Part shown: positions 16,907 through 25,391 of the stretch, in pieces | How the letters are laid out: every line of letters starts with the position of its first letter | Numbering within the stretch: position 1 is the stretch's first letter | From: Roseicella sp. DB1501 | GTDB taxonomy: Bacteria; Pseudomonadota; Alphaproteobacteria; Acetobacterales; Acetobacteraceae | Direction of reading: 5' to 3' | NCBI RefSeq assembly: GCF_013112485.1 | Contig: NZ_JABFHG010000002.1 | Location: 496,001 to 560,000 of the forward strand | Length of the DNA stretch: 64,000 nt | Notes under the pieces: model-generated | The model's database searches: none | Told to the model about the DNA's origin: nothing | The model's input: only the letters and a program-made list of their open reading frames with translations | Translations under genes and position numbers: made by a program

Positions 16907-18187
16907 TCAACGGAATCGGCCGGGATCATAGGGGCGCGGATCGATCTCCGGCGCCCGCCCGGCCAGCAGGGCGGCGACCAGCCGAGCGGTGCGCGGCCCC
17001 GCCACCAGCCCGACATGGCCATGGCCGAAGGCGTGCAGGATGTCGGCGCTGCCCCGCGCCGGCCCGATGCAGGGCAGCCCGTCCGGCATGCTCGGCCGGT
17101 GCCCCATCCAGACCCGCACCCGCTCCGCCGGCAGGTCGCGCGGCAGGCCGGGGAAGCTGCGCAGCAGATGGTCGCGCAGGATCTCGGCACGCCGCCAGTT
17201 CGGCGCGGCGGCGAGGCCGGCGATCTCCACCTGCCCGGCGCAGCGCAGTCCGCGATCCGTCATGGTGATCGACATCTTGCCGTCGGAGGGCATCAGCGGC
17301 GTGCGCGGGCCGGTCTCGGCGCCCTCGATCATGGCGTGGTAGCCGCGCTCGGTCTCGAGCGGCAGGCGGTCGCCCGCCGCCGCGGCCAGGGCGCGGGACT
17401 GGGCGCCGGCGGCGATCACCGCGCGGTCCGCCGCCACCTCCCCCGCCTCGGTCAGCACCGCGCGCAGCCGCCCGCCCTCGATGCGGAAGCCGGTGGCGCG
17501 GCGGGCGAGGCGCGCCGCGCCCTCCGCCTCGGCCTGCGCCACCAGCGCCGCGACATAGGCGCCGGGGTCGCGGCAATGCCCGCCCTCCTCGACCAGCACG
17601 CCGAAGCCGTAGCGCCGGTCGAGCGCCGGCTCGCGCTGCCGCATCTCCTCGGCCGGGAGCTCCAGCCATTCGATCCCGACCTGGCGGCGGATGCGCCAGG
17701 CCATGGCCTCGGCCTCGAACTCCGCGCGCGAGGGATAGACGTACATCAGGCCGCGCCGCTCGATCAGGCCCGGCACCCCCGCCTCCGCCGCCAGCGCCGC
17801 ATGCAGCGCCGGGGCGTCGCGCAGCATGGCGCGCAGCGCGACGGCGGTGCGGGCGACCCGCGCCTCGGTCCAGCCGGCGGCGAGGTAGCGCGCCAGCCAG
17901 GGCAGCACCCGCGGCAGGTAGGTCCAGCGGATGGCGAGCGGGCCGAGCGGATCGGCGACGAAGCCCGGCACCTTGCGCCAGAGGCCGGGGGTGGCCGGCG
18001 GGATCACCGACATCGGGCTGAGCCAGCAGCCATTGCCGTAGCTCGCCGCCTGCTCGCCGCCGGGCGGGCCGGGCTCGATCAGGGTGACGCGATGCCCCTC
18101 CCGCAGCAGGGCGAGGGCGGTGCAGGCGCCGACGATGCCGGCGCCGATGACGGCGGTGTGGATTGGCTGCGCCGCGGTCCCGTTCAC
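16907..18187 (-). CDS. FAD-dependent amino-acid oxidoreductase (DadA/glycine-oxidase-like)
   Basis: A 426-residue DAO-superfamily flavoenzyme that oxidises an amine or amino acid (D-amino acid dehydrogenase type). It has the N-terminal dinucleotide motif VIGAGIVGACTALALL followed by the acidic end IEPGPPGGEQAASYGNG, the mid-domain RDPGAYVAAL, and the C-terminal FAD-contacting MGHRPSMPDGLPCIGPA and FGHGHVGLVAGP, all standard for DadA-like proteins. It starts with GTG overlapping the stop of the upstream DsbA-family gene (GTGA). The precise substrate is unclear; D-amino acids or a sarcosine-like compound are the usual options. Confidence 0.9.
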   Translation of the reverse strand: MNGTAAQPIHTAVIGAGIVGACTALALLREGHRVTLIEPGPPGGEQAASYGNGCWLSPMSVIPPATPGLWRKVPGFVADPLGPLAIRWTYLPRVLPWLARYLAAGWTEARVARTAVALRAMLRDAPALHAALAAEAGVPGLIERRGLMYVYPSRAEFEAEAMAWRIRRQVGIEWLELPAEEMRQREPALDRRYGFGVLVEEGGHCRDPGAYVAALVAQAEAEGAARLARRATGFRIEGGRLRAVLTEAGEVAADRAVIAAGAQSRALAAAAGDRLPLETERGYHAMIEGAETGPRTPLMPSDGKMSITMTDRGLRCAGQVEIAGLAAAPNWRRAEILRDHLLRSFPGLPRDLPAERVRVWMGHRPSMPDGLPCIGPARGSADILHAFGHGHVGLVAGPRTARLVAALLAGRAPEIDPRPYDPGRFR

Positions 18188-18816
18188 GGCGTCTGCACCG
18201 CGTCGCCGGCCAGCGCCTGCTCGAGGAAGAACAGGCGGTCCTGGCCCCAGAGCCAGAGCGCGCCGCCGGGCGTCGGCAGGAAGAAGGTCGGGCTGCCGAA
18301 GACGCCGCGCGCCACCGCCTCCTCGCTGTTGCGGGCCCATTCCGCCAGCACCGGCGGGCTCTCCTCGGCGGCGACCAGCGCCGCGCCGTCCAGGCCGAGC
18401 GCATCGGCGATCGCGGCGCGCTCCTCCGGCAGGGCGATGTCGCGTTCCTCCACCCAGAGCGCGGTCAGGATCGCCTGCGACAGCGCCTGCGCGTCCAGCC
18501 CCCGCTGCTGCGCCGCCATCACCATGCGCCCGGCCGGGCGCTGGTCGCTCGGCGGGTAGTGGCGCGGCCGCAGGGTCAGCGGCATGCCGAGATGCCGCCG
18601 CCAGCGATCCAGCTCCAGCGCATGGTAGTCCTGCCGCGGCTGCGGCCGGGTGCGCAGCGGGATGCCGCCGGTCTGCGGCACCACGGCGGGGAAGTCGAAG
18701 GGCCGCAGCCGCACCCGGGCGCCGTGCCGCTCGGCCATGGCGCGCAGCCGCGGCGCGGCGAAATACATCCAGGGCGAGGACAGGGTGTAGAAGCACTCGA
18801 TCACCGTCTCGGCCAT
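18184..18816 (-). CDS. 2-hydroxychromene-2-carboxylate isomerase-like (DsbA-family, kappa-GST-like)
   Basis: A 210-residue thioredoxin-fold protein of the HCCA isomerase/kappa-GST group. The active-site region has serine rather than a CXXC pair (FYTLSSPWMYFAAPRL), as expected for glutathione-using HCCA isomerases. The conserved RPFDFP, the insertion-domain helices and the cis-Pro segment GVFGSPTFFLP are present. It probably carries out a glutathione-dependent isomerisation or conjugation of an aromatic intermediate. ATG at 18816 is chosen over an upstream in-frame ATG at 18849. It is followed directly, with overlap, by the amino-acid oxidoreductase; a shared pathway is possible but unproven. 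Confidence 0.87.
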   Translation of the reverse strand: MAETVIECFYTLSSPWMYFAAPRLRAMAERHGARVRLRPFDFPAVVPQTGGIPLRTRPQPRQDYHALELDRWRRHLGMPLTLRPRHYPPSDQRPAGRMVMAAQQRGLDAQALSQAILTALWVEERDIALPEERAAIADALGLDGAALVAAEESPPVLAEWARNSEEAVARGVFGSPTFFLPTPGGALWLWGQDRLFFLEQALAGDAVQTP

Positions 18817-19005
18817 GGCTGCGTCCCGTCGAAGAAGCGGCGCCAGCATAGAGGCGCGGGCGGCTTGCGTGAATCCATGGCCCAGAGGGCGCGCAGAGGG
18901 GCGCCCCGGCGACAGCCGTCATCCGCCGGCAACGCGAGTGTCGCGGAAGGGTCACGCGCCGGCGCTACAGGCCGGGCACCAAGCCAACCGCGACAGGAGA
19001 CGGGC

Positions 19006-20580
19006 ATGAGCACCCTCCGCATCCCCCGACGCGCCGCTCTGCTGGGCGCCGCCGGGCTCGCCGCCGGCAGCCAGGGCGGCCTCCTTCACGGCCCGGCCGC
19101 CATCGCCGCCGAGGCCGCGCGGCCGCGCGCCGAATGGGGCGCCGCGACGGGCGACGTCACCGCCGACCGGGCGCTGATCTGGAGCCGCGCCGACCGCACC
19201 GCGCGGATGATCGTCGAATGGTCCACCGATGAGGGGATGCGCAACGCCACGCGCCTCCGCGGCCCCTGGGCGACCGAGGCCAGCGACTTCACCGCCCGGC
19301 TCGACCTCGGCGGCCTGCCCGCCGATGCCGAGATCTTCTATCGCGTCAGCTTCGCCGGGCCGGATGCCGGGGCGCCGCTCTCCGCCCCGGTGCTGGGGCG
19401 CTTCCGCACCGCCCCGGCGGCGCGGCGGGATGTCCGCTTCCTCTGGTCGGGCGACACGGCCGGCCAGGGCTGGGGCATCAACGAGGACTGGGGCGGCTAT
19501 CGCTGCTACGAGACGATGCGGAAGACCGGCGCCGATTTCTTCATCCATTGCGGCGACACGATCTATGCCGACAGCCCGATCCCGGCCGAGATCAAGCTGC
19601 CCGACGGCAGGCTGTGGAAGAACCTGGTGACGCCGGAGGTGGCGAAGGTCGCCGAGACGCTGGCCGAGTTCCGCGGCCGGCACCGCTACAACCTGATGGA
19701 CCGGAACCTCCGCGCCTTCCATGCCGAGGTGCCGCAGCTCTGGATGTGGGACGACCACGAGGTCACCAACAACTGGTCCGACAGCAAGCTGCTGGACGGG
19801 CGCTATGCCGAGACGCGCATCGCGCAGTTGCAGGCCATGGCGACGCGCGCCTTCCTCGACTACGCGCCGATGCGGCCGCATGGCGCCGAGGAGCCGGAGC
19901 GGGTCTATCGCAAGATCGGCTACGGCCCGCATCTCGACGTCTTCGCCCTCGACATGCGCAGCTATCGCGGCCCGAACGGCCCCAACCGGGAGGAGCAGGC
20001 CGGGCCGGAGACCGCCTTCCTCGGCCGGGAGCAGATCCGCTGGCTGCTCGCCGGCCTGCTGGAGAGCCGCGCCACCTGGAAGGTGATCGCCGCCGACATG
20101 CCGATCGGCCTGCAGGTGCCGGACGGCAAGGATGCGGCGGGGCGGCCGATCTTCGAGGCGGTGGCGAATGGCGACGGGCCGGCGCTCGGGCGGGAGATCG
20201 AGATCGCCGGGCTGCTCTCGGCCATCAAGGCGGCGAAACTCAGGAACATCGTCTGGGTCACGGCCGATGTGCACTACACCGCGGCGCATCGCTACGACCC
20301 GGCGCGGGCGCGCTACCGCGACTTCGCGCCCTTCTGGGAATTCGTCTCCGGCCCGCTGCATGCCGGCGGCTTCGGCCCCAACCCGCCGGACGACACCTTC
20401 GGGCTCGAGGTGGTGTGGCAGAAGGCGCCGGACGGGCGGATCAACGTCTCGCCGGTCGAGGGCGGGCAGTTCTTCGGCGAGGCGGCGATCGAGGGGCGCA
20501 GCGGCGCGCTGACGGTGATGCTGAAGGACCTGGCCGGCGAGACGCTGTGGCAGCGGAGCTTCGAGCCGGAGCGGGGATAG
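19006..20580 (+). CDS. phoD: PhoD-family alkaline phosphatase/phosphodiesterase
   Basis: A 524-residue secreted phosphatase. The N-terminus, STLRIPRRAALLGAAGLAAGS, has the twin-arginine look typical of Tat-exported PhoD enzymes. A fibronectin-like PhoD N-terminal domain (IWSRADRTARMIVEWSTD) precedes the metallophosphatase core with HCGDTIYADSPIP, LWMWDDHEVTNNWSD, DMRSYRG and WVTADVHYTAAHRYD, which supply the Ca/Fe ligands. These enzymes release phosphate from mono- and diesters in the periplasm or outside. No Pho box could be found by eye. A family A hairpin follows the stop. Confidence 0.94.
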   Translation: MSTLRIPRRAALLGAAGLAAGSQGGLLHGPAAIAAEAARPRAEWGAATGDVTADRALIWSRADRTARMIVEWSTDEGMRNATRLRGPWATEASDFTARLDLGGLPADAEIFYRVSFAGPDAGAPLSAPVLGRFRTAPAARRDVRFLWSGDTAGQGWGINEDWGGYRCYETMRKTGADFFIHCGDTIYADSPIPAEIKLPDGRLWKNLVTPEVAKVAETLAEFRGRHRYNLMDRNLRAFHAEVPQLWMWDDHEVTNNWSDSKLLDGRYAETRIAQLQAMATRAFLDYAPMRPHGAEEPERVYRKIGYGPHLDVFALDMRSYRGPNGPNREEQAGPETAFLGREQIRWLLAGLLESRATWKVIAADMPIGLQVPDGKDAAGRPIFEAVANGDGPALGREIEIAGLLSAIKAAKLRNIVWVTADVHYTAAHRYDPARARYRDFAPFWEFVSGPLHAGGFGPNPPDDTFGLEVVWQKAPDGRINVSPVEGGQFFGEAAIEGRSGALTVMLKDLAGETLWQRSFEPERG

Positions 20581-20633
20581 GCTGCATGGCGTGGGGCATG
20601 GCCTCCATGCCCTGGCGCGACGCCACCCGTCGC

Positions 20634-20727
20634 CCTGCCGCGGCTTCGCCGCGGCAGGCTGCGGCGCCGCTCGGGCCCGCTGCGAATCACGGGGGCTCCG
20701 GGAAGGCGCGGCAGCGCCTTCGCCGGG
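20634..20727. repeat. Family A intergenic repeat, copy A4 (reverse orientation)
   Basis: A perfect hairpin, CCTGCCGCGGC (20634-20644), loop TTC, GCCGCGGCAGG (20648-20658), is followed by a second, imperfect stem at about 20699-20727. It lies between the convergent phoD and RNR-like genes and is the same element as copies A1, A2 and A3 in the opposite direction. Confidence 0.75.
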
Positions 20728-20728
20728 A

Positions 20729-22312
20729 TCAGACCACCCTGAGCGCGCGCCGCCGCCCGCGCGGGCTCGCCGCCGCCGGCAGGTCGAGCGGCAGCAGCGG
20801 CGCCACCTGCGCCGCATGCCCCACCGCATCGCCGAGGCAATCCTCCTCCGAGGGCTGCGGCAGGTCGCGCCGGCCGAGATAGTCGAGCGCGAGACGACGG
20901 AAGGCCCAGTCCAGCACCGAGGTGGCGCGCGGGATCGCCGGATCGCCCTCCACCAGCCCGGCCGGGCCGAAGCGGGTATAGGCGAAGGCCTCGACGTAGT
21001 CGGCGAGCGGCACGCCGCCCTGCAGGCCGAGCGAGACGGATTGCGCGAAGGCCTCCATCAGGCTGCGGAAGGCCGCCCCCTCCTTCGACAGGGCGAAGGC
21101 CACCTCCAGCAGCCGGCCCTCGGCATCCTCGGTGGTGCGCAGCGTCACCCGATGCCCGCCGACCGTCACATGCATCACCGTGCCGGCATGGCGGCGGAGC
21201 GCCGGGGCCGGGCGCGGCGCCGGCCGTGCGGGCGCCGGCAGCGCCACCGGCGCGGGCGGCGGCGCCTGCAGGAAGGGCGCGACCGCCTGGCGCATCGCCT
21301 CCCGCCCCGTCTCGGCGACCGGGCCGAGCAGCGCCGCGGCGCGGGGCCCGGCGCGCAGCGCCGCGCGGCTCGGCAGGTCGAGCAGCTGCCCCGCGGCGCC
21401 GAGCTGGCTGCGGACCGGCCCGGCCGCGGGGGCGAGGCCGCCGGTCTCGGCGCCGAGCAGCGCCTCGACCGCATCCGGCGGGGCGAGCGCGACCAGCGCC
21501 CGGTGGCGCAGGCCGGGCATGCCGGCCGCGGCGTCCAGCGCGGCACGGGCGGCCTCGGCGAGGCCGGGCACCACCGTGGCCGCGGGCGGCGCCGGCCAGT
21601 CCAGCGCGACCGGCGCGCGGGCGCCCAGCGCCTCGGCGAGGCGGCCCGATTCGGCGGCGGCGGCGCCGCGGGTCAGCGCCGCGATGGCGGCGGCGACGGC
21701 GCGCGCCTCGCCAGACTCATAGGCGAGGCCGAGCCCGGCCAGCAGCCCGGCGAGATCGGCGAAGCCGAGCCGCAGCCGCTCCGCCCGGCCGCCTGAGAGG
21801 GCGTCCAGCGCCCGCACGGCGAGGGCGCAGGCCTCGGCATAGGCGGCGGCGGCGAAGCCGCCCTCCGGGTCGAGGAAGGCCGGCAGGTTGAGCACGAAGC
21901 GCGGCGGCGCGGCCTCGGCCGGCCTGGCGGCGCCGCGCGCGGTCGGCTGCCCGGCCTGGCGCCCCGTCTTGCGCCCGGTCTCGCGCCAGATCTCGGCCCC
22001 AGGCGCGCCGCGGCGCTGCAGCAGCAGGGCCCGCAGCCCCTCCTGCATCGCGGCCGCGCCGGCCGCCTCGAACAGCCCGGCGCGGCGGCCCTCAGCGGCG
22101 GCGCGGGCGATCCAGGCCTCGGCGGCGCGCGGCAGGCTCGCCGGCCCCTCGCCCGGGGCAAGGGCGGCCAGCGCGGCGGCGGCCTCCGCCTCCCAGCCCA
22201 GTTCCCAGGCGCGCGGCAGCGCCACCGGGCGCGGCGCGGCATCGGGATCCGCCCCTGCCCGCAGGCGCCGCAGCGCCACCCCATCCCACAGCGTGCCCTG
22301 GATGCGTGCCAT
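20729..22312 (-). CDS. Degenerate class II ribonucleotide reductase-like protein with C-terminal TSCPD domain
   Basis: A 527-residue protein. The C-terminal ~150 residues are a clear TSCPD domain as at the end of B12-dependent NrdJ: LLEVAFALSKEGAAFRSLME, AQSVSLGLQGGVPLADYVEA, FAYTRFGPAGLVEGDPAI, TSVLDWAFRRLALDYLGR. The preceding part keeps eroded NrdJ barrel landmarks (LNLPAFLD, LGFADLAGLLAGLGLAYES, a MPGLRHRALVALAPPDAVEALLG region where NrdJ has its APTGTI loop). The redox and radical cysteines of NrdJ are absent and the first half of the enzyme is missing. Full-length NrdJ is ~1,200 residues. A non-catalytic regulator or a B12/RNR paralogue is likely; the role is unknown. Confidence 0.8.
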   Translation of the reverse strand: MARIQGTLWDGVALRRLRAGADPDAAPRPVALPRAWELGWEAEAAAALAALAPGEGPASLPRAAEAWIARAAAEGRRAGLFEAAGAAAMQEGLRALLLQRRGAPGAEIWRETGRKTGRQAGQPTARGAARPAEAAPPRFVLNLPAFLDPEGGFAAAAYAEACALAVRALDALSGGRAERLRLGFADLAGLLAGLGLAYESGEARAVAAAIAALTRGAAAAESGRLAEALGARAPVALDWPAPPAATVVPGLAEAARAALDAAAGMPGLRHRALVALAPPDAVEALLGAETGGLAPAAGPVRSQLGAAGQLLDLPSRAALRAGPRAAALLGPVAETGREAMRQAVAPFLQAPPPAPVALPAPARPAPRPAPALRRHAGTVMHVTVGGHRVTLRTTEDAEGRLLEVAFALSKEGAAFRSLMEAFAQSVSLGLQGGVPLADYVEAFAYTRFGPAGLVEGDPAIPRATSVLDWAFRRLALDYLGRRDLPQPSEEDCLGDAVGHAAQVAPLLPLDLPAAASPRGRRRALRVV

Positions 22313-22359
22313 GCGCCGATGCTAGGGCGGCAACGGCCCCGGCGGAAGCCATATTTTGT

Positions 22360-22374
22360 GAGTCGGAGCGACTC
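22360..22374. promoter_or_regulatory. Operator-like inverted repeat in a divergent promoter region
   Basis: GAGTCG-GAG-CGACTC, a perfect 6-bp inverted repeat, lies next to an AT-rich patch in the 198-bp gap between the RNR-like gene and the NDUFA12 gene, which are divergent. It could bind a regulator; the identity is unknown. Confidence 0.4.
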
Positions 22375-22510
22375 TGCCCCCTAGATGCGGTAGGGCGCCC
22401 GGGGAGCCCGATCGCTTTGCGCCGGTTCTTCCGCTGTGCGATGGTGCGCCCCCTACCGACGCCGCCCGCGTGGCGCTTTCGCGCGGACCCCGAGGAGCCT
22501 TTCCGGACCC

Positions 22511-22870
22511 ATGTCCTTCCTGCTTCGCCTCACCTCGCCCCTGCGCGGGCGCAAGGTCGGCACCGACCGCTTCGGCAATGTCTATTACGAGGGCCGCAGC
22601 AACCTGCCCGTCTACAACCGGCCGCGGCGCTGGGCGGTCTATGCCGGCGGCGGGCGCGAGCCGACGGTGGTGCCGCCGGAATGGCATGCCTGGCTGCACC
22701 ACACCGTGCCCGAGCCCCTGCCGGAAACCAAGCGTTACCCCTGGCAGCAGGAGCACCGGCCGAACCTGACCGGCACCCCGCACGCTTACCGGCCGGCCGG
22801 CCACGACTATGTGGGCGGCACCCGCCGCGTCACCGGCGGCGATTACGAGGCCTGGACACCTGGTTCGTGA
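22511..22870 (+). CDS. NADH:ubiquinone oxidoreductase subunit NDUFA12 family protein
   Basis: A 119-residue protein of the alphaproteobacterial/mitochondrial NDUFA12 (B17.2) family, an accessory subunit of respiratory complex I. Features are GRKVGTDRFGNVYYEGRS, then NRPRRWAVYAGGGREPTVVP, PPEWHAWLHHTVPEPLPE and WQQEHRPNLTGTPHAYRP. ATG at 22511 gives the normal start MSFLLRLTSPLRG. It leads a group with MlaD, a small protein and DUF2155, an arrangement I associate with alphaproteobacteria. The product probably stabilises complex I at the membrane arm junction. Confidence 0.95.
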   Translation: MSFLLRLTSPLRGRKVGTDRFGNVYYEGRSNLPVYNRPRRWAVYAGGGREPTVVPPEWHAWLHHTVPEPLPETKRYPWQQEHRPNLTGTPHAYRPAGHDYVGGTRRVTGGDYEAWTPGS

Positions 22871-22895
22871 CGCGGGTGGGCGGAAGCAAATCAGT

Positions 22896-23438
22896 ATGAA
22901 GGGACGCAGTTTCGCCGAGATCGCGGCCGGCGCGGTCGTGATCGCGGTCGCGGCGGTCTTCCTCGCCTATGCGGTGCTGCACAGTGGCCGCGGCAGCGTC
23001 GGTGGCGACGGCATGGTGCTGCATGCGAGCTTCGACCGCATCGACGGGCTGGCCAATGGCGCCGATGTGCGCATCGCCGGCGTCAAGGTCGGCACGGTGA
23101 CGGCCAGCGGCATCGACCCGCGGACCTTCGCGGCCGATCTCACCCTGCGGGTGGACCGCGCGCTGAAGCTGCCGGTCGACACCTCGGCCGAGGTGACCTC
23201 GGAGGGGCTGCTCGGCGGCAAGTACATCTCGCTCGTGCCGGGCGGCAGCGACAAGCTGCTCGCCGATGGCGGCAAGATCACCGAGACGCAGGGCTCGGTC
23301 AGCCTCGAATCCCTGCTCGGGCGCTTCATCTTCTCCGTCACCCAGATGAATGCGAGCAACCAGGGCTCCCAGACCCAGGGACAGCAGGGGCATGCGCCGG
23401 CCGCGGGCGGGGCTGCCGGGGGCACGGCGCCGCGATGA
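22896..23438 (+). CDS. mlaD: MlaD/MCE-domain phospholipid transport substrate-binding protein
   Basis: A 180-residue protein with one N-terminal transmembrane segment (EIAAGAVVIAVAAVFLAYAVL) and a single MCE domain (LHASFDRIDGLANGADVRIAGVKVG, TLRVDRALKLPVDTSAEV, SEGLLGGKYISLVPGG). In the Mla system the MlaD hexamer sits on the MlaFE ABC transporter and shuttles phospholipids between membranes. The other mla genes are not here. The C-terminus is a Gln/Gly/Ala-rich tail. It starts 25 bp after the NDUFA12 gene and overlaps the next small ORF by ATGA. Confidence 0.93.
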   Translation: MKGRSFAEIAAGAVVIAVAAVFLAYAVLHSGRGSVGGDGMVLHASFDRIDGLANGADVRIAGVKVGTVTASGIDPRTFAADLTLRVDRALKLPVDTSAEVTSEGLLGGKYISLVPGGSDKLLADGGKITETQGSVSLESLLGRFIFSVTQMNASNQGSQTQGQQGHAPAAGGAAGGTAPR

Positions 23439-23653
23439 GCCTCGAGCCGCCGGAGAGCTGGCCGGGCAGCGACGGCGCGCCGCTCGCCTGCCGGGAGAAG
23501 CTGAAGATGCTCGCCGAGAACCACCGCGAGCTGGCCCAGGTGATGCGCGACGCCTTTGAGGATGCCGTGCTGATGGGCGTCGACGAGGCGGAGATGCGGC
23601 GCATCCTCGCCGCCATGGTCGCCGCCCTGCCGAGCCCGAAGCGGCGGTCCTGA
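23435..23653 (+). CDS. Small hypothetical protein
   Basis: A 72-residue protein beginning MSLEPPESWPGSDGAPLACR and rich in charged helix-forming residues (LKMLAENHRELAQVMRDAFEDAVLMGVDEAEMRRIL). No domain is recognised. The start overlaps the mlaD stop (ATGA), which supports translation. It is predicted to be cytoplasmic. A family B repeat follows before the DUF2155 gene. Confidence 0.68.
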   Translation: MSLEPPESWPGSDGAPLACREKLKMLAENHRELAQVMRDAFEDAVLMGVDEAEMRRILAAMVAALPSPKRRS

Positions 23654-23669
23654 GATGGCGCGTCCCGTG

Positions 23670-23785
23670 TCGGTGCGCAGCGATGGTGACCCATCGATGC
23701 CCGCGGTCGCCGGCGCCGCCTCCGGTGGCTTGGCTACGCCACGCTGGTGGCGGCGCCCGTCCGGGCGCTCCGCCGGCTGCACGTC
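23670..23785. repeat. Family B intergenic repeat, copy B6
   Basis: It contains the palindromic head AGCGATGGTGACCCATCGAT, then the GCCTCCGGTGGCTTGGCTACGC core and the GGCGCCCGTCCGGGCGCTC hairpin, matching the reverse complement of the copy at 63015-63140 over its whole length. Confidence 0.75.
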
Positions 23786-23792
23786 AGGATTG

Positions 23793-24167
23793 ATGCAAGC
23801 CCGCATCACCTGGTTGGCCGGGCTCGCGACCCTGGTCCTGCTCGGCGCGGCGCGCCCGGCCGCGGCGCAGGGCTGGGAGCCGAAGCCCGTCGCCGAGCTG
23901 CAGCTGCTCGACAAGGTGACGGCGCGCGTCACCGTGCTGCCGGCGAAGGTCGGGCAGCCGGCGCGGTTCGGCACGCTCACCATCGATGTCCGCGCCTGCA
24001 ACGCCCGCCCCGTCGGCGAGGTGCCGGATGCTGCGGCCTGGATGGAGATCACCGACAGCCTGCGCGGCAATGCCGTCGTCTTCCGCGGCTGGATGTTCGC
24101 CAACGCGCCGGGCGTCAGCATGCTCGAGCATCCGGTCTACGACCTGCGCGTCCTCGACTGCAAATGA
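23793..24167 (+). CDS. DUF2155 secreted protein
   Basis: A 124-residue exported protein of the DUF2155 family, often found near complex I accessory genes in alphaproteobacteria. The signal peptide is MQARITWLAGLATLVLLGAARPAAAQ (first 26 residues, approximate), followed by ELQLLDKVTARVTVLPAKVG, GTLTIDVRACNARP and the conserved FRGWMFANAPGVSMLEHPVYDLRVLDC end. ATG at 23793 is preferred; upstream in-frame codons lie inside the family B repeat. It overlaps the MBL-fold gene by ATGA. The function is unknown; a periplasmic location is predicted. Confidence 0.9.
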   Translation: MQARITWLAGLATLVLLGAARPAAAQGWEPKPVAELQLLDKVTARVTVLPAKVGQPARFGTLTIDVRACNARPVGEVPDAAAWMEITDSLRGNAVVFRGWMFANAPGVSMLEHPVYDLRVLDCK

Positions 24168-25153
24168 CCGCGGCGGCGCCGCCCGCCCCCGCCGCCGGCC
24201 ACCATGCCGGGCGCGGCTTCCGCAACCCGCATGACGCGACCCAGCACAGCCTGCGCGATGTCTGGCGCTGGCGCCGCACCGCCCGGCCGGCGCCCTGGCC
24301 GGCCTGGATCGCCGACCCGCCGCAGCCGCCGCCCGCGCGGCTCGGGCCGGGCGAGATCGGCGCCACCTTCATCGGCCATGCCAGCTTTTTCCTGCAGATC
24401 GGCGGGCGCTGCCTGCTGCTCGACCCGATCTGGTCGAGGCGCGCCAGCCCGCTGGCCTTCGCCGGGCCGCGCCGGGTGCGGGCGCCGGGCCAGCCCCTCG
24501 CCGCCCTGCCCGGCTGCGACCTGCTGCTGGTGAGCCACAACCACTACGACCATCTCGACCTGCCGACCCTGCGGCAGGTGCGGCGGCGCTGGTCGCCGCC
24601 GGCGGTGACCGGGCTCGGCAATGCCCGGCACCTGGCCAAGGCCGGGATTCGCGCGGCGCGGGAGCTCGACTGGTGGGAGGCGACGGAGGTCGCCGGGCTG
24701 CGCGTCACCTATGTCCCGGCGCAGCATTTCTCCGCCCGCACCGCCTGGGACCGCAACCGCAGCCTCTGGGGCGGCTTCGTCATCGAGACGGTCGCGGGCC
24801 CCGCCGCCTGCGTCTACTTCGCCGGCGACAGCGGCTGGTGCCCGCATTTCGCCGAGATCGGCCGGCGCTTCCCGCGCATCGACCTCGCCCTGCTGCCGAT
24901 CGGCGCCTATGCGCCGCGCTTCTTCATGAAGACCCAGCACATGGAGCCGGAGGAGGCGGTGATGGCGCATCGCGCCCTCGGCGCGCGGCGCAGCCTCGGC
25001 ATGCATTTCGGCACCTTCGCCGGGCTGACCGACGAGCCGATCGGGGAGCCGGAGGCGCGGCTGGCGGCGGCGCTGGCGACCGAGGGCCTGCCGGCGGACG
25101 AATTCGCCACCCTGCCCTTCGGGGCGAGGCTGGTGCTGCCCGCCGGTCGGTGA
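24164..25153 (+). CDS. MBL-fold metallohydrolase (NAPE-PLD/UlaG-like)
   Basis: A 329-residue metallo-beta-lactamase-fold protein resembling NAPE-hydrolysing phospholipase D and UlaG. The metal-binding sequence is LLVSHNHYDHLD (HxHxDH-type), with further ligands in VPAQHFSAR, FAGDSGWCPHF and a terminal GMHFGTF. The N-terminus FRNPHDATQHSLRDVWRW and GATFIGHASFFLQIGG are characteristic of the group. It probably hydrolyses a phospho(diester) or lactone; phospholipid cleavage is plausible. It is translationally coupled to the DUF2155 gene. Confidence 0.9.
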   Translation: MTAAAPPAPAAGHHAGRGFRNPHDATQHSLRDVWRWRRTARPAPWPAWIADPPQPPPARLGPGEIGATFIGHASFFLQIGGRCLLLDPIWSRRASPLAFAGPRRVRAPGQPLAALPGCDLLLVSHNHYDHLDLPTLRQVRRRWSPPAVTGLGNARHLAKAGIRAARELDWWEATEVAGLRVTYVPAQHFSARTAWDRNRSLWGGFVIETVAGPAACVYFAGDSGWCPHFAEIGRRFPRIDLALLPIGAYAPRFFMKTQHMEPEEAVMAHRALGARRSLGMHFGTFAGLTDEPIGEPEARLAAALATEGLPADEFATLPFGARLVLPAGR

Positions 25154-25391
25154 GTCCGGCGCCGGCTTCACACGCTCGTCATCGGCGCGGCGCAGGGCAG
25201 CAGGTGCCGGCGCGTCGCCGGCCCGGCAGTCTCCCCGCATGCTCTCCGGCTGGCGGCCCTCCGATTGGTGGCGGCTCTGGTTCTGGTGGTGGCCGATGGG
25301 CGGGTGGCTGCCGGCGCGGCCGCTCGCCGCCCGGCCCCTCGCCGGAGGCGGGTCTTGCCCTCGGCCTGCTGCACCGCACATGCTGGGGCAG

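Noticed and set aside
18163-19005. PhoD extended N-terminally by 281 residues
   Set aside because: The upstream part is antisense to the DsbA-family gene; the Tat-like signal at ATG 19006 is the true N-terminus.
22313-22510. Cobalamin riboswitch ahead of the RNR-like gene
   Set aside because: The 198-bp gap is short and shows only a 6-bp inverted repeat; I could not find a B12-box-like conserved core.
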